64,000 bases of DNA from Trematomus loennbergii (GCA_012861695.1 JAAOOA010000002.1:38876347-38940346), one strand, 5' to 3'; shown: positions 38,801 to 54,005, counted from the first letter of the stretch. The notes: generated by a model not told the origin, from the letters alone. Made by a program: numbers and translations.

Positions 38801-39122
38801 GGGGGCGGTGGTTAGCCAATTATTTACCCTCACTTTACCTGCTGTTGTAATGTAAATGTCCTTGTTGCAGGACAAATAAAGGATTTCTGATTCTGATTTG
38901 GGCATATGAGACTGAGATCAGTCTTTAGTGCAAAGAAAAGGAAAGTGCGACGTCTCACACAGGTTGTTACACTCAGTTTTAGTAATTGTCTTTTCTTTCT
39001 TTTTTTTTGCCTGTGTGTTTTGTCTGATGACTCCCTTTGTAGTGACATGATTTTGGTCGAGAGCAAACTTTAAATCTAGTAAACCGATAACAGCTGTGAA
39101 TCTGGTGCTCTCAGAAAATTAT
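38801..39122. other. No gene recognised
   Basis: Short AT-rich interval between repeats. Confidence 0.4.
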
Positions 39123-39715
39123 TTTAAAGAGACAGTTCACCCAAAAATCAAAAAACATTCTCCTCTTATCTGTAGTGCTTTTTATAAATTCATATTGTTT
39201 TTATGTGAGTATTGGAAAGATGACAGCCTTATCTTTGATATAATGGGACTACATGCCACTCGGCTTATACTGCTTGAACCGCCCAAAAAGTACATCTGAA
39301 AATCTAAACAGCAAGGTTTTTCCAAGAAATACTGTTACTTCTTACTTAAAGGTGGGGTAGGTCATTTTGGAGAAACCAGCTCGAGTGCGCTAGAATTTGA
39401 AAATACACAGCCGGAAAAATCTGCCACTTCCTTACAGAGCCCCTCCTCCAACACACACGAATGCGCACATGACCAATGAGGGCACGAGATAAGTTTGTGC
39501 TTAGCCTAGCAGGACGCCATTAATGTTGACATCTTGCCCTGTCAGAACAAAACCCCTTTTTCCATGAGTATGCATGCCTGCTTCTGCGTGAATATACGGC
39601 AAGCTAGTAGCTGGGAAACAAATTGTTCTATTTATCTAGATTGATAAATATGTTCACAGTTAGGAGGTAATATCTATACATTTTTTTGTTGAACTGGGTG
39701 AACTGTCCCTTTAAA
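39123..39715. mobile_element. MITE with GACAGTTCACCC tips
   Basis: TTTAAAGAGACAGTTCACCC at the left and GGGTGAACTGTCCCTTTAAA at the right are inverted. A second repeat, TTAAAGGTGGGGTAGGTC (39349-), with partial match to 54675-55049, is nested. Confidence 0.8.
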
Positions 39716-40413
39716 GCTCTCAGCCTTACATTTTCTGCATCCTTTTCCATCTCTCGCCGTCTCACGACCACAGGGTTAAAAGTCCTTTGGCAGATTCCTC
39801 GGCTAACACGAAATTAGTTGCCCTCTAACTGAATTTCAGGCGTTTTTCAGCTTTGGGGGAACAATCGTGGCCATTCATGTTACCGCGTCCCCTAGACGCC
39901 CTCCTCCTCCCCTGACCACCGTCCCATTTCTACACGCTATGTCTGAAAAACATGCCTTGTCTTTCCAAACACAGACTATTATTGTACATTTCATACATTT
40001 AAAATTGTAATTCGGCATATCGAGGCAGAATGTAAAGCGAGACATTCGAAGGAACAGAAAGAGAACAGAAGTGTAAAAATGTGATGTAAAAAACACGTTT
40101 CAGCTTTAATTCCGACGTTATATCAAAGACTAAATAGACAAGAGGTTTTCAAATGGTTTTTGAGACATGATATTTTACCACAAAAAAAATCCTTAAAAAC
40201 AATTATCTAGGAAATAGTTATGTTTTATGGCCTTGGCCCAAATTTAGAATTGAAAAATCTATTAAATAGTTGTTTTTAGTCTTCACACGATTCCCCGACA
40301 AGGATGTTTAATACGATTTTGTCTCTTTTTAACGATCAGATATCATCATCGTCCTCCACCCAGCTGCAGGTCCGCCGGCGCTCCAAACAGATGGAGCGCT
40401 TTCATTAACTGGA

Positions 40414-40414
<1 letters not shown>
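39716..40414. other. No gene recognised
   Basis: No exon or repeat tip could be supported. Confidence 0.4.
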
Positions 40415-40505
<91 letters not shown>

Positions 40506-40539
40506 ACACACACACACAACACACACACACACACACACA

Positions 40540-40600
<61 letters not shown>

Positions 40601-40627
40601 ACACACACACACCACACACACACACAC
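40415..40627. repeat. (CA)n microsatellite with interruptions
   Basis: About 106 dinucleotides with several CACCA or CAACA breaks. Confidence 0.97.
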
Positions 40628-41320
40628 CTATTGTTTATCCTTTTCACCTGTAGTGTCTTTCTAATGTATGGTGTTTCCTTTGTATTTTTTAACCCCCAAA
40701 TTCAAAATACGTATAAAAGCCAGGTTTGCATGGATGTAAACAAACAACCAGCAGAAGCAGACTTCTATGATCCTGCTTTCTGAAAATCTTTGTAAAAGCT
40801 TGTCCTGCACTGCTAATCCCTTCTTAGCTTAGACCTATTAGCAGTGTCACCGATCTCAGTGACTATGCGTTCTTCAGACACGCGAGCCAGCACGCAAATC
40901 TGCTGTAACACACAATGCAAAACCTGGCGCCAGTCGGTCACACACGCGCACGCACACAGACACAAACAGCATCACTTAACTGTAGAAAGTGACGAGATAC
41001 AAACAGAAAGTTCTGGTCCTTGATTATGATTGGCACAGCCGATTTTAAAGGTGTTGTGTAGATGCCAATAAGGTAGCCTATACTAAAGAGCCCGCACCTT
41101 ACCAGAGAATCACTGAAACCTACGGCCTCTCATGGCTAACTGCTTAATGGTATCAATTCAGTTTATTTCTGCCCAGTTTAGACTAACTTACTTAAATGTT
41201 GTATAAAAATCTTCCATGGATACAACAATTACCCAGCGGTGAAAGAAGAAGTTTTCAAATATTTAACACAGTTAAAGTACCAAAGGTAAATGCACTCAAT
41301 ATTGCTTTTGAAGAAAAATA

Positions 41321-41381
<61 letters not shown>

Positions 41382-43224
41382 TGCAGTGATGACATATTTT
41401 TGTATGCAGACCTGGACGTTAGCATCGCAAGGGTCCCTCGACAAAAATAAATTGTATTTCACAATACTGCAGAAAATAAGCTGACAAACAGATATTTATG
41501 ATACCTTCCACAGAATAATCTCCACATATTAACACTAGTATGTGATTTGTTAAGCGTAAATGCAATCGGGCAGAAGTAAAAAGCTAACGTTTTAAACAAA
41601 TTACATCACGGTCGCATGACTAGGCGACCGCTAAGCTAAAGGCAGCTAATGTTCGGAGTGATGATGTTTAGTAGCCTCATTGAGTCACTTGTTAACTGCT
41701 GGTCTGTATTGAACCCACCTTGCAAGGAAAATAAATAAAAGCGATTTAAAAAGGTAGACAGAAATAAAAATCACTTAATAAGAAATGCATTTCCACTGAG
41801 ACTTCAGAGATTTAAATTCTCTCCCCTACAAAAAAAAAAATTCCACTATGAAAAACAATGTTTTTTCGCAGCAAACTTAGTCAAGTCACAGATTACAGAC
41901 AAAATGATCAAGATAGTACAAATGTTTCATACAATTAGTTTTATTTGTGATCTCTAAACATAGAAACGGGAGCATTCGATTGGATGCAATATCTGTAAAA
42001 AAAATGAAAACAATTCTTTACAGAAAAAGATTGTTTAGATGGCAGTTGACTTACAATATTCCCTTTTAAATGATTTTGTCTAACCTTTTAAAGGCTTGAA
42101 ACATACTTCTTCATAATCATCAAGTAGTGTGATGATGGCGAGTGGAATCTTACCCCTGAGAAAGTTAGGCATTTGTGTTTTGAAAAACAGTTCTTAAAAA
42201 TTACTGAACAAAGAAGTCAATCACAGAAGGCATTACCTGCTGTAAGCTGGAACAGCATTGTTGACACTGTTAGCGGATGGTGAATATAAAAAGTATAAAT
42301 CAGTCAAAATCTCACAGCAAGAAAGAATAAAAGAAACATCATTACACACTTCCCCATGCTATTAGTTTATAATTTAGCCCAATTATCGGAGATACTTAGC
42401 GTACACTACTACTAATTACGTTTCACAAGAGTCAGCCACACCACTTTCACGACTCTCACTACAATAAATGACGACAGGATCTTGGCTGTGATAGATTATT
42501 TTTCTTCAGAAAGTTTCAAATCTATACAAATGTAAGAAATAACAGAACCAAAAGCTGAACAAATAAAGAAAAAGAAACACATGCACAGTCATGGTTTTGA
42601 TTGTATGGAAAAAGTCCAGTAGTAACGTTCATACGTGTGATTTGTAGTCAATGGGCAAAACAAATATAATTGGTATTTTAACTGTACATTTAGATTAATT
42701 TCTTTTTACAAAACATCTTTATCTATCTATCAGGATGTAACAAGGCAGTTAGTGGTTCATATAAAGTACAAAATACTTCAAAAGTTGAAATGAATGGAAA
42801 TCATACAATCATTCAAAACCATAATGCTAGCTTGTTAGCTGCATCGTTTACATTACCTTAGCACAGATAGCAAGGCATACAGAGTCTAATGTCAAAACAA
42901 TCAAATTTTTTTTACAATAATGCAAGGTAAAATAAATCCTGGACGTGATTGTTTGCTCCACCTGTTCATAGTGTTAGTGCTGTTTTTCGACCATTTCAGG
43001 GAATCATATATAGTTCGTTAGGAGAAATAAGAAAATATCTAAAACAGATGTACAAGACAGATGGATGTTGATGTTATGAACCCATCACAAGTGTTAATTT
43101 GATGGCATACAGAGATATGTTTTGATTATTAATCCTCAAATACATTCAACTTTATTTTCCTGTAACTATTGTATGTTTATGCCACATTTCCACCGCATGG
43201 AGCAATGACAGCTCTACTAAAATG
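40628..43224. other. No gene recognised; includes (AT)n at 41323-41378
   Basis: Long AT-rich stretch without a credible exon; the dinucleotide run is the only defined structure. Confidence 0.4.
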
Positions 43225-44960
43225 TTTATTTTGGTTTTCCATAAGCTGAAGTTTTTGATTGTACCCAGGACTTTAATTCGTACCACTTCGGTCAAGGATC
43301 CCATAGAGCTTGGCCGATACACGAAGGTGGGGTCAGAACACTGCAGACCACTGATTGGTCAGAGAGAATCGTCACTTGGGCAAACCTGCAATCTCATTAA
43401 GTTCATCTATTTGGTTGGGGATACAAATCATTCATCATTCAGTGTTGCACATCGTGGCATCACCAGCTGAGAGCCCCGCCTTCATTAAGAGGGTACTATC
43501 TGCAGTAGAAAGCTAAATTAAGAAAAATTACCTGGTACAAAAAGTCCAGTCAAGCTGAGCCATGCAATGGAAAGAAGAAAGTAAAGCCTTCTGTGGGAAG
43601 AGGGTTCCATGTTGTTTCCATTTCCATTGAAATAAACCGACCATATCAGATCTACAACAAAGCACGAGTGTGGTCATCAAACCAACTGGTGCTACAAAAA
43701 ACTTAGCATCAGTTTGGTAAAAAAATGCAGGTACGAATGCTTTCATTGACCAAAGATATCATACATGAAGAAACATCATCATACATATTACAACTTTCCG
43801 ATTGCTCACATACATTATTTTACATATATATATATATTGATTTGAATATACCTTCCCATTTAGTTAACAGATGTTTTCATGTATACATTCCTAGTAGGGG
43901 ACGGTGATGTATTTAAAGTTTAAGATAATATATAACTTTTGATTCATCCAAGAGCGTTGTTGAGGATTATAGGAAAGAACCAAATTCAAACTGAAAGCTG
44001 GAATTGACAAAATGCTGACTGAGACATGCTTTGGTTTCATTCCCTGGTAGAATTAGAAATGATAACCTTGTTTGCAGCTTTCAGGAGATTACATTCATTA
44101 CTGTATGCAAACTGATCATTTAACCACAGCATACTGTATCAAAACATCCTTATCTTCAGCTGCCGAACATTCATCAACATTTTTAAATATTTACAACATG
44201 TTGATCTCATGTGATTTCCTTCTGCTCAAACAGTTGAGGTTTGGAGAAATTTGCATCCAAAAGTTGGTCAAAAAAAGTCAAAACACTGTCGCATCCAAAC
44301 CAGTAAGAATTGGCAAATGTGAAGCTGTAAATATAAAGCCCATCTTACAGACCTTGAGTTCTTTTTGTCAAATAACACATCTTAAGAATCTAAAAGAAAA
44401 AGGCAACATGATGTTTTTCATATATAAAGTATTTTTCTTGAAGCTAATGAAATAATGTGGCTTTTTTAAAGATACTGCCTCTTCCATTTATAGAAAGTTC
44501 AGGGTAAGAATTTTTCGGGCAATATATATTTTTTTGTTTTACGAAAGAACCCCGTCTTAAAAAGGAATAAAGACAAAAGTTTCCCTTTTTCATTGACACT
44601 CAGATATTTCAACCCCTAATGGCATCAACAAAATAGCCTACAGCAGCCTGAATCAAACCCACAAAGGAGTTCATTATGTATGCTAAATGAATAATGGAGG
44701 ACTGTAACAGGAAGAAAGGTCAGAAAAAGAAACCACAACTGCTGTTTCAAAGATTGTTGAGGCACTTTTTACCCTTGGTGCTGCCCTTGATTCAACATCT
44801 TATTATCCCGATGTCTCATCCCTGCAGATTCCTGTCAGATCTCTGATGTTTGAGTCATGCGGTGGGTTAATTGAAACGAGCATTACATGAGTTGAAAACC
44901 TTCATTCTGTCGAGCCTGAGGACAGTCCAAACTCTGTCCATCAGAGGCTCTGGGTGGTGT
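43225..44960 (-). other. Possible 3' UTR of the nesprin gene
   Basis: Downstream of the stop codon the first AATAAA on the minus strand is at 43230-43225, with another at 43156-43151 and an ATTAAA variant near 43276. The interval is AT-rich with no coding exon or obvious transposon except a MITE-like patch near 43190-43470. The transcript end is inferred only from these hexamers. Confidence 0.3.
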
Positions 44961-45129
44961 TCAGGTAGGTGGGGGCCCGTTGACGTACCTGAGGGCCAGG
45001 TGGAAGCTACTAGGCGGCTCCAGGAAGAACCAGATCAGACAGGCCAGGAGAGCCAGAGCTGCAGCCAGAAGGAGGCAGAGGAGGGCTGGGTGGAGCCGGG
45101 AGGAAGGAGCCCTGCTGCTGGGGGTCACA
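44961..45129 (-). CDS. syne4: Nesprin exon 12: transmembrane helix and KASH tail, residues 582-637
   Basis: Acceptor CTCCTCCACAG before 45129; stop TGA at 44963-44961. After a basic, Ser-rich lead-in there is one hydrophobic helix, about residues 597-617 (ALLCLLLAAALALLACLIWFF), then only about 20 residues facing the perinuclear lumen, ending LRYVNGPPPT. The terminal PPPT is the family's SUN-binding signature. Cys600 and Cys612 lie in the helix; none is in the luminal part, unlike the nesprin-1/2 type with its conserved luminal cysteine. Confidence 0.92.
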
Positions 45130-48100
45130 CTGTGGAGGAGGAAGAGGGGGTTATCGTTGGGAGTTTACCCTCTAAAAAAGGTCTTTGCACAGTTCGTTCT
45201 TTTCGTATGTGTTTCTTAATCTGTCATTATATGGATTAACACATATTTTTAATATTAGACAATACTGAATTCATCACTTGGGTTCAATTAATGAGTCGCA
45301 ATCTGGGCTAATGGTCGAACAGAGGTGGGAGAAGTACTCAGATCCTGTACTTGAGTAAAAGTACCAGAGTGAAGCAATACTCTGTTACAAGTAAAAGTCC
45401 TGGATTCAAAATGAAGTAAACGTAAAAAAGTATTGGCATCAAATTATACTTAAAGAAGTAAAAGTACTCATAATCAGATTGGCCCATTTCAGAATAATAT
45501 ATATTATATGTTTTGATTATAATTATTGATGCATTAAAGTGTTTACCTGTGGATAATTGACATTAGCAAAAAGCTATTGCTTAGCTGCCTGGATTCACTC
45601 CAGTCAAATCTTTCGTACTATTAGTTTTACACTCAACACCTAGCGACCCTGATTCCAACCATATGCAATCACTTGCATCAATCTTTTAATCCTGTAATAT
45701 TTACTTCGTGCAAGGAGACCATAGTGAATCAGTTTATCGGATGCCATTTTGGATGTTGACTTTTGCATTTTAACCTCTTAAGCCCGATTGCCCCCGCCGG
45801 CAACCTAAAGGTTTTTGGCTACTATCCCATCATTCAAGGGTGGCTTTCACTATAAGTAATGTTGTTTTTTTGGACGGAAACTATAATTTACATTTTTTTA
45901 CTATGTTCAATCTGAATTTACTTTAAAATAAAAACATCCATATTGATTCTGACACTTCTACATCAGAAGTGAAAGCAAGGTGTATCATTGCTTTGAGAAA
46001 AAAGATTATTCATTTACCCCTTTTAGAAGTGAAGATTTGTTCTGGGCATGTCATTTTCGAGCCAGAGGCCTGAAAAACAGGCTCCGGGCACAATCAAAGG
46101 CATTGATGGATACAATTAAATGAATTCCAAGCAGGATAGAGAAAGCTTTGAGGCCTTTCATTAAGGACAATTAAATGGTAATGCAATATTTGATGGGTCT
46201 GTGTTTTATGATAATTCCTAGTTTGCTGTAAAGAATAATGTAAACTGGTTACAGGGGAAATTTAGGACTAAGATCGGAGAGAGTTATTTGGACTCAATTA
46301 ATTAAATATGGAAAATGTTAATAATTGAAATATTTTAGGAGTCTATCGTTGGCATCTAGACTTTAGGGGGATGGATTTTGAAGGGTCGCTAAACACATTA
46401 TCATTTTATTTATTTGATGTTAATTCGTGTGACCTCAATTTAGAAAATTCCTAGCAAAAGGACTTTTAATTAATTTGTATTCATTCTAAAGAAGTGGGCT
46501 GCAAGACTTTTTGCTGGTCAAAGAAAATCAACTACATTTTAATATAAATATTCATAATACCGTGTTAATGAATGTTGAAGCGATGCTAAACACTTTTATT
46601 ATTATTTTATGTTATTTTGGGTGTCCGCAATTTTGAAAATAAAGTCCTAGCAAAATAAAGATTTTTAATTAATTGATATTAATTCTATTAAATGGGTTCC
46701 AGAAAACCTTGATACTGGTCAACAACAAACAATCTTAATTTTAATAGAAATATTCTATTGTTTTTTAAAATATCACTAATTTTGATCAATTAGTGCATGC
46801 AACAAGTCCACAAATTCTGCATATCCATGATAATTGCCTCATGTTGTGTGCTGACCTTATGTGAAGTGTTTCTCTTCATGAACATAAATCTCACTGTTCT
46901 GCTGGTTTCACAAACCTTCATGCTTACAGCCTTTATCGCTCCATCTGCTTACAACTCTTCTCTCACCTTTGTTCTGAGTGAAGACGCTCGGCTCCTTCAC
47001 AACAGGGCTGCTCTTCTCCAGCCTGAAGAACAGTGAGCCTCTGTTAATGCACCGTGCTTTCAGGCAACATTTCTAACTTTCACGTGAAAACTTTTGAAGA
47101 ATATATCAGCTCAGAGTTTATTTCTCCCCTGAAGGCATAACTGCCGTCTTATTTAAAAGGTAATGTTTGTATTATTTTCCGTCAATGAATCAATACCACA
47201 TTACATTTGACACTTGAATTAATGTGAACTGATGAAATCCTTTGGCAGTTTAAACACTTAATATAAAGTATGTCAGGACAACAGGTCTCTTTCAAGGAAC
47301 CAAAAACATGTGGTTACTTTCTATGATGCGTATATCTATAATTAATCATAAACATACTTATAATGCTTTATAATTGGCATATAGCACTGTACAATTTTAG
47401 TTGTAAGTGATAATGGATAATTACGAGTGTTTAGAACTATAATTACATAGTGCTATATGCCTTATAACAATAATCAGAGCATACATTTGAAACATTTTAC
47501 TATGATGTATAAGGTCACATTATTAATAATTGCTGCAACCTCAAACTCATATCCACAATTATAATGCGTTATAATCTGCTTATAGCACTGTATAATTATA
47601 CAGCCAAAGTAGAATTGTATTATCTGGAATTGGAGTCAAGTTTTAAGTTTCTTTCTGGGAAACTTTAACATAGGGAAAATAAATGTCATGGGAAATGTCA
47701 GTACTGCATTTCTGTTGTGACCATTAAAAACACAAGATTTGATAATATCGTCAATGTGATAATGTCCCTTTAGTGTCCTGGTTTGGTCACCTGTCTTTCA
47801 AGAGCAGAAACTCTCTGTCAGATTGTTACATCTAGCAACTGATTGCTGAGTCACATTTGAACCTGGAGTCCCTGTACCTCAGGCAGTTACAGTGGTTATC
47901 CAGCTCTGTGTTGAATGATGCCTCCCTCCCTCTGCACACTGAATCTAAGCTTCTTATTTCGGGCCAGAGGTTAGTAGTCCCAAGGTGTAGAACAAAGCGG
48001 TATAAAAACAGCTTTATTCCAGCTGCCATCACAACAAAAATAACAAGTCGCAGCAGTCACACAGCTGCTTCTGAAGCAACGCCCATTTATTTATTTACTT

Positions 48101-50384
48101 GATTGTGTCATGTTTGTCCTAGTGGTTTTTAAATGTGATGGAGCACGGGGTTCTCTTTACAGATTTCATAATGGAGCTCTTGACTCTTGAACCTGACCAG
48201 TGATTTATCACCCACTTATTATTTATTTTATCCAGCTATACTTCTGGAATTTATTAATTCAATAAAGCACCTGATGACCACTCTGAGTGATTTCGAGATT
48301 AAACTATTACATTACAACTATGGGAATAAAAAAACATCAGTCCTTGCTAACACAATTAGGCAGCAAGTATACAATATTGATACTTTACTTTATTATACAA
48401 TAAACAATGCTTTATAATGTGTTACAATTATTGACTGACATCATCAACTCACCTGAAGATCGGAGCGATATTGGTGCTTCATCCAATCAGGCGTGGCCTT
48501 GAGGTCATGTGATGGGGAATGGGAGGGGTCAGGAGATGGATGGTGTGTGTTGAGATGAGGACGCAGCTTGTTGGGTGCATCCATGTGTCTTCCATCCATG
48601 TTACACTGAAACACAGACCAGTTACCTACAGTTAGATAAGGTTTGTTATTGTATGAAGGTTATAAACTCTAATTAGCGAGCGTATAACTTTAACGCAAAA
48701 TCACTTCTTTTTTTAAATCAGCAAAATCCTGGAGGGTTTACAAGAAGCACATATATCTCTCTGGTGTTTGCTGTTTCTACTTTTACTTTAACAACAACTA
48801 GCAAGAACTAGTAAGAAGAAGGCATAGTCAGAATGATACTTTAAATGTAGATTTATCAGACCTTCTTCTGCTCTCAGTCCGAGCTTGTACACAAGCTGCT
48901 CCAAACCATCGATTAAACTCCTGATTGTATCCTTCGCTGCTCTCAAATCTGGACTTGCAGGTTGATTTCCGCTCCAATTAGATTTGTGCTCGCTCGATAG
49001 CTCTGTCAGTAATGAACCTCCATTAGAAAGTGCCAATGCTATTACACTCAAACACGTTCAACCAAAGTCGCATATTGCAAATTATTATGCACAAAATTGC
49101 TCTAATTACTCTAAACACACACACTAGGGGGTAGAGGACAGTTATTTAGGAACATGTCAATAATCTTGATTATTATGAAGGGTGAGAGGGTTACTTTAAA
49201 AATGTACTTTGTTACAAATACTAGTTACATGTAAAAAGGTGTGATCTTTCACCTAATCCGAGTATAACATTATAAAAGTACAGTAATGTAATTTGATTGC
49301 TTTCCGTTACGTCAATATCAAATGCAATGCAAATAAAAACATTAGAAAATAAATATCAAGATGTTTTAGTGTCTTATGTAAGGCAACAGAACAATGTGAC
49401 CTTAGAAAAGAAGAACACAATATATTTAGCATCACAAATGTGTCCTCTGCTCAGAGATTTTATTGATAGGAAAGGCTGCCTTTCATTAAACATATTCAGG
49501 GAGTAGCCTATACACAAACAATGAAACACATGAGCACATACTACAGTTTAAAAAAGCAGAAATAAGATATGAGCTGACAGAAAATGCTCCGTTTTAGTTT
49601 AATTCACACAGTTAAGCTCACAACTGTGTGAATTAAAAAAAGAACAAATGAACCAAAGAAAGTGAAAATCATAGAGCAGATTCAGGCAGTAGGCGTATAG
49701 ATTCACACTTAAAGTATTAGCCTAGAGAACAGTACAGAGTACTGATCCTTTTACAACAAACACGATGCTCTTTTTAGTTTTTCCCTAATATTGTAATCAT
49801 GCTAGTAATCCTACATTTTTTGAAATATAACAGTAATCCGATTACGCCTCTGTTATGTCACAGTAAGGGAATACAGCTACTTTTTTCTTGTATCCCGATT
49901 ACGTAATGCAGTTACATGTAATCTACGTGTGTGTATATATATATACACATTTCATTAATTAATGATTTTGCAGGACAAGAGGTTGTATTTTTTTGGGGTC
50001 GAAAAGCATTAGAAAGCACACAATAAATATAGTTTTGACATTTAGAGAATACTAGGATACATTTGTAAGAGCAGAAATAGATTTGTGAACATGATTATTC
50101 CCTGCTCTCCTTTTTGGCAAACTGATGGACAGATTCACAAAGACTGGATAACAGCCGCTGATAATGCCATGAACTGTGCACTGTGAGGATGTCTCGAGAG
50201 TCAGGTCAGCAGTTTTTGCACACACAGATGATGTGCATGTGATGCCATGTGCGGAATGTTTGTTCTCAACTACTCGGGGAAACAAGCTCTGCAAGAAAAA
50301 TTCAGCGGCGGGTTAATGCACATTTGGCGCTCTAGTGAGTATTTGGTTCATCATGATGGTGTATGTGGGAGTAAAAATAAACTA

Positions 50385-50439
<55 letters not shown>

Positions 50440-53400
50440 GTAATGAAAGAACATGTCAGCCAGTGCACGCTGTGGCTTACCAATGTGTGTTTTGGATAAC
50501 AATGGAGCTCTATGGCAGAAAGACTACAGAAGAATATATACAGGCTTTTATACACAAAATACTTGTTAGAAGGATGAAATCATTGTTGATTAATGCTTCT
50601 TTTTAGCATCTATTAACAAAAAAACAAGATACCCTTAAAAAAAAGTAAAATATGAACTTACTGCTGACAAATTACCTGTTATTCAGTTGTGGTAATATAT
50701 TCATCATTATTATGTTGCAAAAGAGAAAAGGTCAGAAAGATCTTTTTATCTCACCGCAATTTTTGCTTTGTGTTACACTCAAATCTTTATTAATATTAAT
50801 TATTATTATTATATTATTAAAACAATCAACCAAAGCACAGTATTGGATGATGAAATTAATATTTGACATTTTACAGAAAGACAAGTTCGGTGAGAAAAAT
50901 GTGATGATTGTTATGTTTTTTTTAGAATGTGGGAGAGAAACCCCCTCTGGTATGAACTTTGGGATCTTAGCCTTTGCCGAACACTAACCTGCACAAAAAA
51001 ACAGGAAAGCTAAAACGCCAAAAAGCATAATAGGGACTTTTTAAGATGAATTATTGACAAAAAATGTCATCAGTTTGAATGAAAGAGATTTCACCCACCT
51101 CCACCTCTCCATCAGTCTGCACAGATTTTGAGCGGGAAGTCCTCCTCTCTGAAGGGGCGGGGCTTTGGACTCGCAGCCACGCCCTCACACGGCCATCGTC
51201 AAAGCTTACTGGTCCACCTTCCTCTGCGTCAGGAGTCGATGTCGCCCACTCGACTCCATTCGGCCGAGTCCCGCCCCCTTTCTTTTCTATTGGTGACAAG
51301 ACACTTGGGTGGTCGTGTTCAAGCCATCCCTCCAATCGCTGCACAGAACACACATAATAAAGAATAAAGAGTTACTTTGGACAATAATAATTTTCCTCCG
51401 TTCAGCTCTTGATCACCTCTGACAATTATATGCCACTGCATTATATCAGGCAGTTTAATTGTTATGCTTATTGTTAAAAAAAAGAATCCCACCGATCGTA
51501 TATTTCAAACATTGTACTTCCATGACACATGACCTGCACCAATAACACCTAGGTACACCAATACAACTTTAATAATTATGTATTACTGTCATTTATAAAG
51601 TTAAGAAATGTAACGTTAAGCAGCAAACCTGAAATAACTATTTAATTTTGCTAACATTAGCTTGCTATACTAATAACTAATGTTAGCATGAGAAATGTGA
51701 AATGTTTTATATAATCATATCAGCTAACCTAATGTTTGCTGTTGTTGGCAGATGAGGTGAGTACAAGTAACGTAAAACTTGTACTTATACCCTTACGTAA
51801 AACGGTGTCGTAATAGTTTTATCGATGTAACTGGTGGTTACGTGTCTTTTACAAACCAATAACCGCATCCTCTGGTATCCTGATGGTCGTCTCTAGTGTA
51901 AACAATTACATTTTTTATTAATAGGAACATTTACACAAGAACCCTTGTTGCTTGCTGTCTTATACCTGATTTGCACAAGTTTTTTCATGAATTCAATAAA
52001 TATCAGTTCTCATATCACCCGAGAACTTATCGGTCTTTAGGCGCGTTCACACCGCAGTACTTTTCCCACTTTAGTTCCGATATAGTTCCGAAATGTCGCG
52101 TTCACACCAAAAAGAGCCGAAACTAAAATTAGTTCATGAGAACCTTTTTATCCCCTTTTCCGTCCCTGCTAGAGAGCAGGTACTTTCGTGGGAGAAAAAG
52201 GTTCCTATGTCTGATTGGTTGGGCGGATTGCAAACCACGCCCGTAAAACTCCCAAAAAGTTTTGTGACGCCACCATTTTATTATCCTCGCATTAGCATTA
52301 TTAGCATTAGCATTCGCCCAGCGCAGAAACGCAGAGAGACTAACTTATGGCAACACAAAAGAAAACATGGGAGCGGTGGAGATGAGGAGGTGTCGGCGTT
52401 CTGGCGATTTACTCAGAAGGCTTCAGTAGAAGCTGCTGGGAGTCCCAGCAGCTTCTACTGAAGCCAGTCCCTAACTCCCGGGACTTCCGGCCTGGGACTT
52501 TGGGCGGCAGTATACGCCTTGAAGTTGTTTGCGGCCTGCCAGTAAACCCAAAGCAGAAGAAGAAGAAGTGACGTCAGCGGCTTCATTTGCCTAATCCTCC
52601 CTCAGGGACTTATTCCGGTGTGAACGCGATCTGTACTTAGTTCATGAGAACTAAAGAGTTCTGATGAACTAAGTTCTCATGAACCTTTGTGGGAAAAGTA
52701 CTGTGGTGTGAAAGCGCCTATTATACATTCACATGAGAAGTGGCAAAGCTTCTCTGCGTTGGCGTTGTGTTTCAATGGAGTGAGCTGCACCGCCTTGATG
52801 TCGCTTTCAAAGTTCAAATTATTTAAACTTTGACGTAGTTACGGCTGACCTTTTGACACGCAAATAATCATAAAACAGCTGTATGTAGCGGCGTAAGCTA
52901 CAAGGGGAGGTAACCATAGAAACAAAACTAACTGGCTGTTTTCACCACAAGTCTCTGCGCCCCACCTCGCGGTAAGCAAAGAGGATATCCCGTATCATGT
53001 GAATGAAGTTCCACGGTTTCGAGCTATCGGCAGCATAAGGACTACTTTCGAGTAAACTCTGGCAAACAGTGGTGACTGCTGGATGCATTTTGTGCACAAA
53101 AGACAGTAACAAATAACAAGCAAACAAATCATAGCAGGAAAGCAGCATGTAGCGATTCGCCCTAGGACAAAAACAATTGAAACTGGTGATCTGATATCAA
53201 CAGAGCTGTTATCATGGTGGTGGAGGTGTTATTGTCTGCAGGCATGTCTTTTGTGTTGTGTTCATATTTTATGCAGCGTACAAACAGATAAAGTCACATT
53301 GTTGCAGGTGGTGAAGTACAAACACGTGAAATGCTCAGTACAGACAGAGCCGAGCCTGAGGGGAGACATAATGCCTCCATGTGTATAAGCATAAAATAAG

Positions 53401-53936
53401 ATTGAAATAACAGAGAAAATACAGTAGGGTGACAAGTGCACAAACACCTTGATGTTGTTTTGGAGATGATGCAGCTGTAATCTGATGCTAATTCAGCCTT
53501 TAGTTGGGCTGTTTTCCTGACGGGCTTTAGGGTTCATCGACAGTGCAACAGTGTGTGGGTGTGACACAGAGAGAAGCAGAGAGAGGGGGGGGGGACTGCA
53601 AACAAGCAGAGGAGGATACTCAAATAATTCCAAAATGTCTTTTCTCGCCTCCCTTTCCCCCCAAATCATGGGGGGAAAGGGAGTCTTATTTTTCTTCTTT
53701 ATTTCTGTTCTTCAGTTTTCCTCTGCCTAAACATAGTACAGCTGCAGACACAGTCCTGTTTCTGTACTTCTCTGTTGGTCCATAAAAAGCTTAAAAAGGA
53801 AAATCCACAGCTGCATCCTAGAGGTGCCATTAATAAATCCGCAGAAGAGGAGGAGGCAATCTGTTGTAGCCAGCTCGTAAAGCCAACACACGACGATGGA
53901 CATTTTTAGATAGCTTGTGTATCGAAACCTCCATGA

Positions 53937-54005
<69 letters not shown>

